DNA from: Phytoseiulus persimilis
Taxonomy: Eukaryota > Arthropoda > Arachnida > Mesostigmata > Phytoseiidae
NCBI GenBank assembly: GCA_037576195.1
Contig: CM075101.1
Span: 17,608,001-17,672,000, forward strand
Direction of reading: 5' to 3'
Length of the DNA: 64,000 bases
Part shown: piece after piece, positions 37,827 to 51,500 of the stretch
Layout: each line of letters starts with the position of its first letter
Numbering within the stretch: position 1 is the first letter of the stretch
The notes under the pieces: model-generated
The model's input: only the letters and a program-made list of their open reading frames with translations
Databases searched by the model: none
What the model was told of the DNA's origin: nothing
Program-made: the position numbers and the translations under genes

Positions 37827-40800
37827 TCATAAGTCCGCTTTGAAGCCTCGAATGAACGGCAGTCCTGTAACGACTCGTTTCTGATAATCGGCGTATTCGC
37901 TCCCGAAGAACTCGAGGAGAGTGATCTCCTCGTCTTCTACTCGTTCACGGAAGAACACCCAGGTGACCATGGTGTACGCGATCGTGCAGAACGGGTTGTT
38001 TAGGAGCAACTGGAAAAAAAGGAAAACAGTACGTCGTTAAAAACCGAGGCGAACATCTTCCGAGAGTTCCGGAAACGGTCGCGAATCTTACTCGCGCCAC
38101 CACGGGAGGGATTTCTCAAAAGCGAAACTTCCTTGGATCATCAGAATGTGGGCGATCGCGAGCTTTGCTATAAAGGACACACTAACTGTAGGCGTGGACA
38201 GTTTTCTCAGATCAGCCCAACCACGAGGGAGCAGCTGGGGTCGACGTCGGATTCCCGACAGGTTACCGTTAGGCTTCGGCCTTCCGAATACCTTCGCTTC
38301 GAGAGAATGGTAGAATCGGCTATCTATCAGAAGGGGACCACTGGAGAGGCTCCGTAGAGCTTCCGAGAAGAGTTAAAACGACATCACAGACATGTGGATA
38401 TCCTACGTCGCTGAGGTGCATTAAGGCTGACATGAATGTCCATGCATCCGTCTGGTCGCAACTCGAGGGAGGCCGTCAGAGGGGGGGCGGCGGCGCCCGA
38501 GCACTGGACGCCGCTGGAGCGTTTCCCTTTGTAAAAGGAACAACTTCGACGAGAAGCTAAGGATTCCCGCTGTCTTTTGTTGGAGGGGGGCACGACTTTG
38601 GACGGAACGAGGCGGCCAGTAGTCCCGGCGACGGCGGTTGTGAAGAAGCTTCTCTTCCTTGACAACAAGCTCCCATGCTGACAAGAGGGAGAAAGGGAGA
38701 CGGCGGGCTTCCCATTTATTAGTACTTCCCTGCAAGGACGTGGGTTTCCGTTCGTCATCCGCTGGCGCAAACAGGCGGAGCAATTGGAAAGTCCGGAGGA
38801 ACGGAAGCAGTTCGCCTTTATCTGGCCCGACCGCCGAGTCTCTTCGTTCGCTCACTCGGTCGTCACAGTGTTTCTCTGAGTTACTTCCCCCGCGCAGTCT
38901 TCTTCCTCATCCGTGTCTCACGGATTTTCAGCCGGAACTCTCAACATCTCGTTGTTGTCCTCCGCAGAAGACTCACACAATTTGTTCCGTCGACCCACTC
39001 CCTCAGTCAGTCGACCGGTCTATACGTCAGACAGCCAGCCAGCCCACCGTCTCTGACCCGTCTCCAGACACTGCCGCAAGACAGAAGGCCGCGAGGCCGC
39101 GCGCACCGTAGGCTCGCCACGGATAACATCCCACCGGCTGATGATCAGCCACCATGAGTTGTTTCGTGATTCCGTACGAGATACAGGAGTCGATGTTTGT
39201 GGGTTGGGGGCGAGTTCCACTCGACTGACCGGATCGGGAAGCTCCATCATCGGAAGTCGGAGTTCGCGTTCAGAGTACAGGCCCCTCAAGAGCACGGATA
39301 GACGTTTGGGAAACTGCACGATTTGTCCAGTCGACTAATTTTCGCTTCAACGTCGAGCCTTGTGACTGTCGACACTCGAAGCGTTCCAGTCCTTCAAGAC
39401 TTCCGGCGCGCACGTCCTGTCCAGAGTCCTGTCCAAGGGTCTGCCGGCTGTCTTCAGACGTCCATGTGAAGAGCCCGGCGAGGGGGAGGGACCGCAGCCA
39501 GTATGGTGAATCGGAAGCTTCTGGGTGATCAAAAGTTTGCGGCGCGTGAGATGCTGCGATCGGGTCCTATGCAGCCGAGAGATGGAACGAGCAGCTCATT
39601 GAGAGCAACATTCAGCTGACATCGCTGTTATGCACGCACACAACATGTAGTCATCTGGCCGCCCACAAGCCGTCATATCGGCGAAGTAAGCGATAAGCGT
39701 CACGCTTTTCAGAACACCGCGCACGTTCAGATCATCGTCATTATCGATGTCATCATCATGATCGACCGCAGCGCCGAATGACATTGATTCGCGGGCGGTG
39801 GGCATTGGCCGACCTGTTGAAATTTCGGTTGGCCTCCCGAGCACCTGAATGGCCTGCTCCTGCAGCCGCGCTCGCAGGCCGATGCGAGACTGCTTTTGTT
39901 CGAGGGAGCAGAACGACATCTTGAGGACATTCATTGGATTTACCTGAGTTCCGACGCTCCACAGGAACCAACCAGCGTAGCTCGGATGGCGGCACACGGA
40001 GTAAACTCCGGTGGTCACGAGTTTGTGGTCCTCGTCGCGCTTCACTCGCACCAAATGGTGGAAATTCGAGCCAGCGGTCAGCATGGCGCATTTGCGAAGC
40101 ATTTCGCCGGAACAGCACAAACCCAGACCGGTGTAGGCGATGAGGCCGGGTTGTTTCATATCTGCGGGAGAGAACAACAACGGTCAGCTCAACTGGAACA
40201 GTTCAGCGGTCTAGATACGGCTCGTTCCGACCGAACGGAACTGCGATCGGAGCGGAATCTGACCCCTCGCCACCGCCGACCTCCGTCGGCCGCGTCCAGC
40301 GAAACAAGTCTTACCAGGATAGAAATAACATTCGACGGCGAACTCGAACCAACTGGCCAGCATGGCGATGTGGTACTCCTTCGAGTGATTCAGCAAGAAC
40401 GAATCCAGATTCAATGATCTGCAAGTGAACGAGGAGATTAGAGGAATATTTCCGGGAGTTCGGCTCGTATCGCTATGATTGCGATCGGTGTTCGAGGGGG
40501 GAGCGAGCCGGAACGCTGGATGGTCTCGCTTTTAGACCGGCACGACACCAAAGCTGCGACGAGCTCTCTGGGAATCGCCGCAAACGTGCTCTCCTCGCCG
40601 CCAGCCTGTGTCCGCCCCGTCGTTTCACAATCGAGTATCGAGTTCGAGCTGAAATACGTGCGAGCGTCGACTTCGGGTGATTCGTGCGCCGGCGTCGATG
40701 CTTACAAAAGGAACGCGGTCGAGCATGATCTTCGTGAGCTCAGCCGGCGCGGCGGGCCGCTCCTCTGGATACTTCGGGGGTGACGTGTCGAGTTTTCGCG

Positions 40801-42586
40801 GGTTTCCCGGAGGCTCCCTCCAAGCCGTCCTCTTCCTCCCTCCCCCCCCCCCCTCCTCCCCCTCAGATCCTCACAACGGGAGCTCCTCTGAGATCCTCAT
40901 GATGATGGGCGGCGCCTCCATCCACATGAAGTCTGAGGGGACTTTGAAGCCGAGGCCAACAGCCCCCGATATGCGGGCGGGTAATATCCGCAGTCCTTGA
41001 TTCGGTTGCGACAACGATCTCGAAATCGTTGCAGGGTGAAGCTGCAGACAGGACGCATTGCAGCCTCGAACGCCAGACGAGATTTCTCTCCAGAAGTGTG
41101 CGGAGAGCAGTCTGACATATGGACCGTCAAGCTGCTCTATATGCTTTTCCCCGCCTTTCGCGAGGAGACTGACTGACTGACTGCTCGCTCCTGCAACGCT
41201 TTTAAATCGAAGAGGATTTAAAGGCTCCATCACCGCATTTCGCGTTTCCAGCCAGCCGGCGGCGGGTCCCGGTCGGTATGCAGGCGCGGGAAGGAGTTGC
41301 GGGCGGAGGGGATGCGCAGGTGGAGCAAACGCGCCTTCGCAACGACTCAGCCCAGGGGCCGGGTGGGGATAAAGGGCAATCCAACAGGAGCAAACCTACT
41401 AGGCCGCCGCCGCTCTCAATCCAACTCGAGACAGCCGTCAGCCAGATTCTCGGAAAAAGACGTTGAATTCGTCTGTTTTTTTCCCTCGTTGAATTTCGGG
41501 CAGTTCTCCTCCTTCTCCGCTGCGAGGGCACGCAACCAGTTCGCTGGCGTTGGCCTCCTCCTCCCGAGCCGCCTCAAACCGGCCGGCCGGCTCAGTAGTA
41601 GGAATGTCACAAAGCCGACAGGGACCGCGCAAAAACGCTGGGCGATGGGAGAGGGGGGAGTCATTGAAGACAGCGGAGGGGGCGGGGGGAGCCAGCGGCA
41701 CGGCACGAGAGGCTCCCCCGTTGCACAACGGGCGCAACGCTCTTACAGTGCCCCGCCCTAGGAAGTCGGTCTGTCGCCGATGATGGGTTGAGTGCAGGTG
41801 TGGGATCCAGCGGGGGCGAACGATCCGCCACGGAACGGGCGTCGAAGTGACCGCCAGACGGTATGTTGTTGCTGGTTGCCGCCGTGTCGAAACACCTCAT
41901 CCCGTACGTGGCTCCGTATTGGAAAACAGGCTCAGGCAGAGTGTTCATTGATTGAATGGCGCCGGTCTCCGCACTCGTCTTCTCTCTCGTCGCTTCTTGT
42001 GCCGGCGAAGGACAAACTGCGGTGTTGCTCCTCTGGGCGCCTCCACGAACAATGGCCCGACCGCTCGATATTTCGAAGAGCCTCGCCGGAAAAAAGTCCT
42101 CGTGACGCTGTTGTTGTCATTGGTCATCACTGCCGAGTGAAGAGCGCTTTTACCTGGTGACCAGCGACCGAAGTGCTTGAACGAAGTAGCAGAAGCGGAT
42201 TCGGGCGAGCGAGCCCAGATCTAACGAAACTCGCCCAACAAACTGTGATTCGAGTACCAGCGCCGCCTTTGGAGGAAAGTGCCACAGGTGAGTCGTCGGC
42301 GAGGTCCGAGGAGCGCTCCAGCGTTTCGATGACCGGTGACCCAGATGTGGAGTGAATCGCCTCTCCGGAAATTCGAAGCAACGTCTCATTTTCCGCCTCC
42401 GAACGTGTGTTTCGACCGTTCCATTTACCTTGGATTTATGTAGGCAGTGACAATGTACTCGGAAAAGTGGAAGAACGACAGGATCATCCCGTAGAGACCG
42501 AGACCCGTCAGGAATTTCGGTCCAAAGCAGACTGACAGCAGCGCCATACCGAACGTCGATCCCAGGAACGATGCCCGCCAGATAAT
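37827..42586 (-). CDS. ICMT: Protein-S-isoprenylcysteine O-methyltransferase (N-terminal exon not found)
   Basis: ICMT is a multipass ER membrane enzyme. It uses S-adenosylmethionine to methylate the C-terminal prenylcysteine of processed CAAX proteins such as Ras and Rho. Four exons read on the minus strand with consistent phases: 42586-42429, 40418-40315, 40161-39944 and 38009-37827 (TGA), 220 residues. Matches to the human protein run the whole length: RASFLGSTFG, FHFSEYIVTAYINPR joined to SLNLDSFLLNHSKEY, LRKCAMLTAGSNFHHLV, the cofactor-binding region CRHPSYAGWFLWSVGTQ, FFRERVEDEEITLLEFFG and the C-terminal GLPFIRGFKADL. The human enzyme has 284 residues, so about 65 N-terminal residues (first two membrane helices) are missing. 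The first exon here starts at phase 0 after an acceptor (CCATTTCAG), so a further exon must lie at higher coordinates. I searched the hydrophobic minus frames up to about 54 kb and found no convincing one. The intron between the first two known exons is about 2.0 kb. Confidence 0.93.
40842..40853. repeat. Poly-C tract (12) in an ICMT intron
   Basis: A run of 12 C followed by CCTCC-type low-complexity sequence. It lies between ICMT coding exons. Confidence 0.85.
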
Positions 42587-45500
42587 CTGAAATGGAATAA
42601 TTTTCTTCAATCTCCGAGGGGACATTCATCTACATCATGGATGTTCACGACTCCCAGCCAGGTGGGCGAGAAGGGGGGCGGCGAAACCGGAAATCACCCA
42701 CTGAACTGTATCAACCGGCGTCTTTGCTTCTGCCCCGTCACAACTGGAAACAGTTCGACAAGCGAAATCCGGAAACCTTCTGACCCGTTCTGCTCTAGTT
42801 TTTCGCTTTTACAGAGTCAGAAGGTTCAGGAACGAGCCGTTCGATGCAAACGGGGTCGTATTGCGTGAACACTTTCCGACCTCCCATCCCGTGTCGGCCC
42901 AATGGCACTTGAAGCCTTGTATCATACCGCGGTTGTGACTGAGGATATCGTCGAACGCGACAGCGTGTTTGTGAGGGAACGGCCGCGGCTCTCGCTGTTC
43001 GAGCGATTTCTCAGCCGTCCGAGTTTTTTTTTTTTTTCATTCCTGACAGCCGCACACGCGTGCTTGACAGTCGGGCTAGCGAGCACTTTCGCCTCACACC
43101 GCAGATGGGAAAGAAGAAGAGATGTGAAAATAATTATCCGTTTTTTTTGGCGGCTCTTATCTGGCTATTACTTATCATTGGGGAGTGGCCCCAGGGCAAA
43201 AGGCGGTGAGGATGGCAGCCCGCCGCCGATGTCTCGCCCGTCGGGGAGGGATTATGGCAGAGTCTTGGCCAACAAGAGTGAAATCCATAAAATCCAATCC
43301 GTTCACGCTGGAGATGGCTTAAAATGAAATTATTATATTGTTGCGGAAGAAGGTAGAACGTCTGGTGTGTCAGCCGGATGGACAGGAGGAAACAGAAAGA
43401 ACGACACAGGGGGACGAGGCAGATGCGAGCAAACCGTTCTCACGGAGACCGTTGGAAACAAAAATTGAGTCGGACGCCACTCATTCTTCATCTTTTCTAT
43501 TTCAGGTCAATTCTCTTTCCGCAGCCGGATTCTCATTCTCCCGCTAAACGGGATCGGCTCGCGGGGTCACGCCGGCCTAGACCTCGGAAATCATTGTTGG
43601 AAGGACCCCCGGTGGAAGGATCATCGGGAACCTACTTTCCGTATGACTGATAGGGAGAAAAAAGGATCCTGTACCAACCTGACGGAAGAAGAACGAAAAG
43701 TCTCCTGAGCAGAGGAGAACCGAGCATTCGGAAGGCGGTCGGAGTACGTCAGGGCGGGTCGGGTTTACTTTTTTTTTCGTTTCGGAGTGTACTAGAGCTA
43801 AGAAAGACAGAGCAACCAGCTGGATCTAACGGGAGTTATCTCGCTCGACGACGGACGGAGGACGGACGATGTCGAAGAGGCAGCAGCAGGGGGCGCACGC
43901 GAAGGTCGGGGGTGCGCGCACCGTTTAAGCTGGCAGTCCCACGGAACCTCGAGGTTATCGTTCTATAACGAGTCCGCCGGGGCCGATCTATTCGGCACTC
44001 AAACTCATCGCAAGTCTTCCATCCAGACAGGAATACCTGGGCAACGGTCAGAAAACAGACTGTGAACATTCCATCGCAAGGCAGGTGAAGCCATCGGAAT
44101 ACAAGACGGTTGAAACTAGAGATTGTGAGGGATCTGTCATCTTTATTCAACACCGGGCCCGTCCCCCCCCCCACAACCCCCACCCCCCCCACACACCACC
44201 CACCAGAGCACGCACAAGGAGCTTTCAGGCCTGAGAGCAACCCTCCGTCCGGTCCGTTCCAAGATATTCAGAGATAGACTCTGAAAATGACAACGCACGA
44301 GATGGCGCCAGGATGCAACCGCTTGACAGGCCATCATCCATTCAACGAAAGGCATCCAGGACCCGCCCGGGTGGGCTCAGACACTCGGAACGAGAGCGTT
44401 ATAATTGATCAGCCTAGTAAGTTCGCTCGTAAATGAATGAAGAGAAAAAGTTTTCGCGGATGAGGGAACGGCACTTAAGATCATCTCGTTTGTTGCATCT
44501 GCTCAAGGGGTTTCAATGTTCCGAAGGAAAACCGTGTATAGGTTACTTTGATTATGCCGAGGGAGACTCGCTCTGCCGGAGAGAGAAGATGGCTGTCAGG
44601 CGGCTGGAAATCGTATGAACGGTCTGGCACCGTCCGTGGAGCGACCCCCAATGAAGAATAATCAATAAGATGGCCAGAGAAATCAGAGGCATCCTCATCT
44701 CGAAACTACCTGTTACCTCTTGCGCCCCGCACAGCTACATTTATAAATACACAACCCGTCCACACGAAGAAACAACCAATCGGCCGGTTGGCCCCCGACC
44801 CTCTCAACCGGGCCCCTAGGCACTTGCTACCGGTGCATAACCTAGGTGGCCTGCTAGGTATGCCCGAATGGACCCGGAAGGGACCACCGTCACGTCTTCT
44901 ACCGCAATGTAGAATCTCTGTAATTCTGTCTCGCCCTTCCATAACCCTTGCTCCACCGCCGCCCGCCCGCCACACACCGCCGGTCCTCGTAAAGGGCCTC
45001 AAGAACTAGATTATTTTCTGGAAGTCAGAGTGCCTTCTGACCCAGTCTGCGTCGACCCCTACCACGGCGGAAATTAGTCACCCAACTGGAGCGAGCTTCA
45101 ATAGCACTCCTAGACCGTTAAACCGTTGCCATGTCTCGACGTTTCAACAGATTACTGGACGCAAACACGATTGTCGTAAGGGAAGATCCACGCCGTGCGA
45201 TGCAAGCCGACCTTGAAACCAGCTGCGAAGATGTTGGAGAAATGTGAATGGGATAGCGAATGCCAGCTGGAAATGTGGCGTCGCGATCTGCAGCGATCAC
45301 GCTAGCCCGACAGACACGCCTCCCATGTGCGTCTAGACTTTCCAGATCTGGACAAAGAAATCACGAGAAAGGTTCATGACGCGGCGTTACCCACGTCTTG
45401 GTTTAAGTATCGCATCGCGGATAATCCCCAATGCGTCAAGCGTTCCAGAGAACTAGCCTAGGCGAGTTCATGATCGCGGCACCCAGATTCTCGCGCTCTG

Positions 45501-48500
45501 CGCACGAGGACGAATCCGCTCATGAGGAACACGGTAGTGAATAGCTAAGGGCCCACCGGAACGCGGGGAACGGAATACGCTGGCCCGGTTAACCGGCCCG
45601 CGTACTTTGTGCTTGTTTGGCGGTGCGATGTTTCGGATCCGTGTTCGATACTTCGTTTTTGTGACAGTTACGCCGAGGCCATGATTGTGTTTTCGCGAAC
45701 GCCGTCGTTCCTCTTGTGATGATGCCCCTCGGACAATTGCTTTTCCGATTGGCTTTGATACCGACGTGGCGCTGATGCGTCCGTCCAGGAAGGCGATCCC
45801 TTCCAGGAGAACGATTTCCCATCCCCCTTTCCACTTTCGTCGTCGTCACGTCCGAAACACTTCTCACACGGAGTACATCAAGGTCCCGGTTCGGGGATCA
45901 TGACGAAACCGGGACCCGTACCTCGGCTTGCCAAGGTTCCCGCGGGGCGAAATGGTTTCGTCCTACGGCAGAGTAGGGTCGTGGTCCGGGTCGTGGAGCC
46001 CTAGACGGTAGGGAAAACGAATTCCTCTGGTCGTAGTGCGTTGTTTTGTACCGGCCGCCGGATGGCTGACTTGATAATAACAGCAGATTAACCGTTCCGC
46101 CTTTTTGTGCGCCGGCCCGCGTCGCAGTGAGAACGCTGCCCGATGTCGTTATGCGCACCGAGCCCCATTGTTAGTTGGCCGCTATCACCTCTCCTCTTCG
46201 TTCCCGTGCTGGTTCCTTCCGCGAAGTCGTTCTTTCTCCTCGGGAACGTTTTCCCCAAACAACACCGGCCCCCATCCAGTCTCGATGATACCCTCAACAT
46301 TGGCTGTTCTCTGCTTCGCGTTGTTCCTCGTCCTAAAAATCAAACGTTTGCCGCGCGGGCTGCCAACAGACTCGCTAGCTCGACGCGACTGTTGCGATGC
46401 TGCAGACACCTCTAAGGCTCTGTCGTGATTCTCTCTATCTCCTTTTATCGCCGTTCCCGAAGCCATGCCGCTGTCTTCGCGAACCTCACTTCTCGCCCCG
46501 CTCGTGTCCGATACTTCAGCTCATCGCTCCGTTTCATCCTCGCTTGTCTTGCAATGGACGACAAACGTATTGTGCTAGTTTCTCTCATGTCGCTTCCAAG
46601 CAGAATTCTTATATCCGGGACGCTGCTTTTTCTTTTTTTGTCTCTCGAGATTCTGTCTCGCCGCTCCGCTCTGCCTACATCACCGCCCTGGTCAGCGTGG
46701 AGATCGTGTCGCGCACAGGGGCGAGTAGCGTTTATTTTGCCTTGGAGTTTCAGTTGTTCGTTATCAGGTCATTTGATCGCCCTGTAAGGACGTCACTCTG
46801 CAGTACGACTCCAGCGCCATTTATCAGCGCACTCGAAGGGGAGAAACGTTCCAGCAACGCTGCAACGCTATCGAGAGAACAGAGTGTTTTTCTCGCTCCG
46901 ATTCGAGCCTTCACAGAGTCAATACCGCGTGAACAACGCTTTCCAAGATGGCTGCCCAGATTCATAATCCGCAACGGCCATATTCCGAACCGTTGGGAGT
47001 TTCTACGTCGAAGAGGAACTGCATTCGGGAAGGAGGAGATCGAATTTTCTATCAGACGTCGATCGGTTTCGTCGACTCTGTCGTGGACCGTGCAGTCCCA
47101 ACGGCAGGATCACCGTTTATGGAGACCTCTCGCTGCGTTCTAAGCAAAGCCTTTTTGAGGTTACTCCCGACTTTGTACGTTTGGCTTCACCTTCACCGAA
47201 CCAGCTGGATGACTAGCACAGTCGTTAAGTGCGCATTTTTCTTCTCACAATGGCTTCATTTTCTTGTTCTCCCGGTGCGCCTCTTGGATCTCCCGCAGTG
47301 TGCTTCCCCCAAAATTGTCCCCTTCCTTGACTCGACGGCCTGCCAGGATCGTCTGCGTCGTCAGCGTAACTCTTTTTGTGTTGGCAAGCCATCAGATTGA
47401 TTTTGAGCCAATCCCTTCAAATACTGCCTCACCGGCTTCTCGGAGTCCGACTAATCTTCTTCCCACCCACGCCAGCACAACGACGCCAGCTGCTTCTCCT
47501 GAAGCTCAGAGAGGTCTCGGGTTTATTGTGTTCTCTCCGTTCCGGATGAAAGGGATACAAGCACAACTAACACAAATAACCTCATCGCTCTCCGCCCGGC
47601 CCGCTCCACCGCAGCATCAACCCCGCCTGTGCGCGCGAGCCTGTACATATTGTCTGTGGATTCCTCCTCATTGGAAGTCCTGAGGGCGGACGAGCGACGG
47701 AAGAATTCGGCGGGGAGAGCGTACCAACACGCCATGGCGCGTTCATGAAGACAATAGAGACAAATGGGGGCGGTATCCTCGTGCGGACGCAGGGCATGCC
47801 ATAGACACACTCCCGAGGTGTGGTGGTCGTCGTGGGACGTTCTATTCGCGAAAATCATCGATACGAAACCTCGTTTTTAGTCTCCATCTCAAAATCTTCT
47901 GCCCTTTCCCCTTTCCCCGCCGGCCCCTCCGTTAGGATTTATGCTTGGGCTGGGTGACACCCTCAAGGTGAGCTCCCCAGGTCCAGGACTTCCCAGATTC
48001 TGAGTCCTCAGACCTATCCTAGACTCCTGGATCATCTCCTGGCTCAGGAGAGACGAGGCCTGCTCTGAACCGCTGGCCAGACCCAAGGCAAGCGCCGAGC
48101 AGCATCCGCACTCAGGGCATTCGAGCAGCAGCGAAGAGATTTCCATGGCAAATAGCCTGAAGCGAGATAGGCCGTGTCACGGTAGCCGAAACAATCGAAT
48201 AGAACAAATGAAGCACGAGGAGCAAACAGCAGGCCACCGAAGGAGCGAGCGGCTGATGAGAGATAATGGGTGACGGGGCTAGTAAACCGTAGCTGGGTGG
48301 AAGGAGTAATAGACAGTCGTGCCATGTAGAGGGTTTGTAGGCAAGGGCGGTAGGTCGGCTAAGCAGGATGAGGTCAGCTATAGTCTTCGTGGCAGCGCTG
48401 CAGGCTCGCCTCACGGACGTCGCTCGATCGGCTCCATATCGCAGGCAACTTACCTTTTTCGGGGTTCGATAGAAGACTTTCGCTAGCTTCTAATTCCGTC

Positions 48501-51500
48501 AATCTTGCTCCATGATACGCATGTTGCAGGTGCCGGCGGGTCCAAGGGCAGGGTTGAGATACAGGAAAACGCTGCAAAAAAACAAAAAAAAAACGCCGTC
48601 CCATTTTTTCTTCGCTGTCCATTCTGCAAACTAATAAACCGGTGGCTCGATGACCCACCTCCGCCATGGGAAAGGCATAACACAATCGCAGCACATTACC
48701 GTTCGGTCGCAATCAGTAAGTATGCTATGAGAGCCAAGCTGCTGCGGGAATCCCACCGGAACGATCGAATATTCGCGAAAACGGAACGGAATCAATTAGC
48801 GAGTTGGTTCAGGGGAGCTTCCCCCGAAGTCAAAGACTCGGTTGTCTTCAATCAACAAGAAGGGGGGTTCGAATAAACATCGAGTGGGGTACTCGTCGGA
48901 AGTTTCGACGGGATGATGGAGGCAACGCTCGGCGGCGCTGCCAAGAGGGTAATGACTGCGGGTTTGAATCCCTGTTTTGGGAACAGAGGTGGTTCTTCGG
49001 GACGGATCCGGAGTCGCGCGCGAGGGAATACGTATGGAGTCCCGTGTTCGCCCTCCTCTCACGGCTCCGGGGCAACAGGATTTAGGTATTGCATCAAACC
49101 CCGACTCCGTAACCCCGGAAAAACATCTACTCCGATGCTTCGCGTGTATATTGTGACTCCATGCTCTTATTCCTCTCCGTCGTAATGGCGAGTAGATCGA
49201 GCTTAAGGAGGGAACAGCTCTGAGAAGAGGAGAAACATCGCATTCGAGACGATCGCTGGCAGGATCTCCCGTATCTTCCCGACGGAGCTGTGCTGCACCA
49301 CCACGCGCTCAGAAGGCTATCGCACAAATTACAAGCATCTGCAGGAGGGAAAACAGAATCTCGACAGACGAGTTTCGAGCGACCGGGTGCGATGAAATCT
49401 CTCCGCGTCCAGGACCAGGCGAGAAGGGAAGCCCCGCCCCCTGGTAGTGGGCGAAAGCAGAGCGTCCCACCCGTGAGACCGGGAACCAGCGATGAGAAGA
49501 ATCTGCGAACCCAAACTCCCTTCATCAGAAGCAGAGGTTGCCGTCGCGAACCGCCACACGTAGCGGTCGCGGCGAACACCTGCAGCGCCATCTGACACTC
49601 CGTCATACTTCTAGTTTTTCCGCTATCATCAAAGTCGTTCTAACGCCAACATCAGCTGTCGTCTCTTGCTCCTACCTCTGTATTTTGTGTGAGATTTACC
49701 CGGGTCGTTCTGCGTGTTTCCAATTTTGGACTCCGGTTGTTTCGGCATCTGTTTGCCTCGAATCGATGTAAGTGTCGACACGGTCGTCGTACTATACCGA
49801 TGTCGTCTTTGTTACGCGACGCTATCAAGACTCCCTTTATGCGAGGATTCCGAGTATCCCTGCCGCGCTCGCGTGGAAGTTGATCCTGTGAGGTTGGCTC
49901 GTAGCACAATTTTGCGCGCTTGTGTGCACCGGCAGACACGCGACCGGCGTTGCGGGGCTCGCGCTAGAGACCTCCACTATCCGTTCCCGCGCGCGAGACA
50001 CAGGCTGTTATTCGGCACGAGCCCGCGTACTTCACAGATCCCCCCGTCCTCTCTGTGGACACTAATGACCTTCGGTTCCGTATTTGTTCTATGCCCGACG
50101 GATCGGGCTACCCATTCCCCTGATCATACACATGTCCCACGCACGATGTAGTCGCCACGACACTTTTACCGCCTTTGCCGTTGAAGAGAGGACGGCCTGG
50201 AGGCACGAGGAGACACCGCTTCTCTCGGTCTATTCATCATCATTACACAGCGCGGGCCACGCACAGCGCGACCGGTAGGTTCGTGAGAGAGTGAGGATCG
50301 CTTCGTTTCTTCCCGCACTCTGGCACTTTTTTTTGGCAACGATTGACTTTTTCCCCCCCCCCGCTTTCTCCTTTCCCCCTCCCACCCCCCCTTTTTCGTC
50401 ACCCCCACCCCCCCCCGTCAGCTTTGCAGCCGCGCCGCCGGCACGTAGAGGTTGCGCGGAAGGGGCGCAGGCATTGCCAGTTTACTTGGCAGTGACGCCG
50501 TACGCAGCCATCCGGGCAGCAGGCAGCAGCAGAGAAAGAGGCGCCATCGTCCACCTCTTTCGCCGCTGTCGCCGACGAGTCCAAAGGTTGCGACGACAAT
50601 CAACAGCCAAGCGGCAAAGCAGCGGAGGCCACCGCAAAACTGCACAAAGCACAGCAGGGCCCGTACATGCCGACAAGGTACGTAGCCAAGCGCCCGCCGC
50701 TGCCTGACTTGCCACTGGATGACCCCCTCCTCTGTTCAGAGGCCGCGGGGTCGTCGCTGCCAGCGGGCCGACTTCGTCCTGAATCAGTCGGCACACATGG
50801 GGCACACCGGCGTATCGTCTAACGCGGAACCGACTGGCAATTACTACAACCGAACAAGCTGTGGCACGCACCCTCAGCGAGCTTGTTCTGCACAGAGGAG
50901 CAATTAGCTGACAGTCGCGCGTGGCGTGGGAAGCAGAATGAAAAAGACGACCGCCCCGCCATTACAACGGCTGCACAGACGAGAGAGCGGGGGGTGCGTT
51001 ACGACCGGCTTCGCGGGCTCAATTGAGATAGCGTAATAGCCCCCCCCCCCCTCCTCCCCACGTCTCCTCCCCACGCCATCTCTCACTAGATACCAACCGG
51101 ATGGCGCCACCAAGTACAACAAAACGACCTACTTCATTCCTTCGTCTTGGCTCATCTCATCATTCATCGTTCTCATGACCTCTGTCCGGCGCGACAGGGG
51201 GAACGTTTTAACGCTACAGAGTTTGCGTCAATTGAGCGAGCTGGCCGGAGAAGACTCCCAGCGGAGTCTTTTAACTGTCTCTCGACGGTCCACCCCGAAT
51301 TACGAAAGGATTAGATATCTCTACACTGGAGTAAATTCCACTGCCTTCCGTGGTGGGCACGCCGTGCAAAAATAGGAGTGTCTCATCAGAAGTTTCCCGA
51401 GAGAGAAAAAACATCCTCTCCTTTCATTTTTTCAGTGACCCCTCAAAGAGTCAATTTCGTTCCTGGAATGCCTGGTCCGCACACCCACGCGGGTCCTGCA

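Noticed and set aside
46397..47143. 248-codon plus-strand gene
   Set aside because: It lies in pyrimidine-rich sequence where stops are depleted. It has no domain, and other frames on the same strand are also open over part of it.
50291..50880. Coding exon near 50.5 kb on either strand
   Set aside because: A plus-strand frame rich in Ala/Lys/Gln ends at a good donor, but minus-strand frames over the same bases look equally protein-like. No acceptor or partner exon decides between them.
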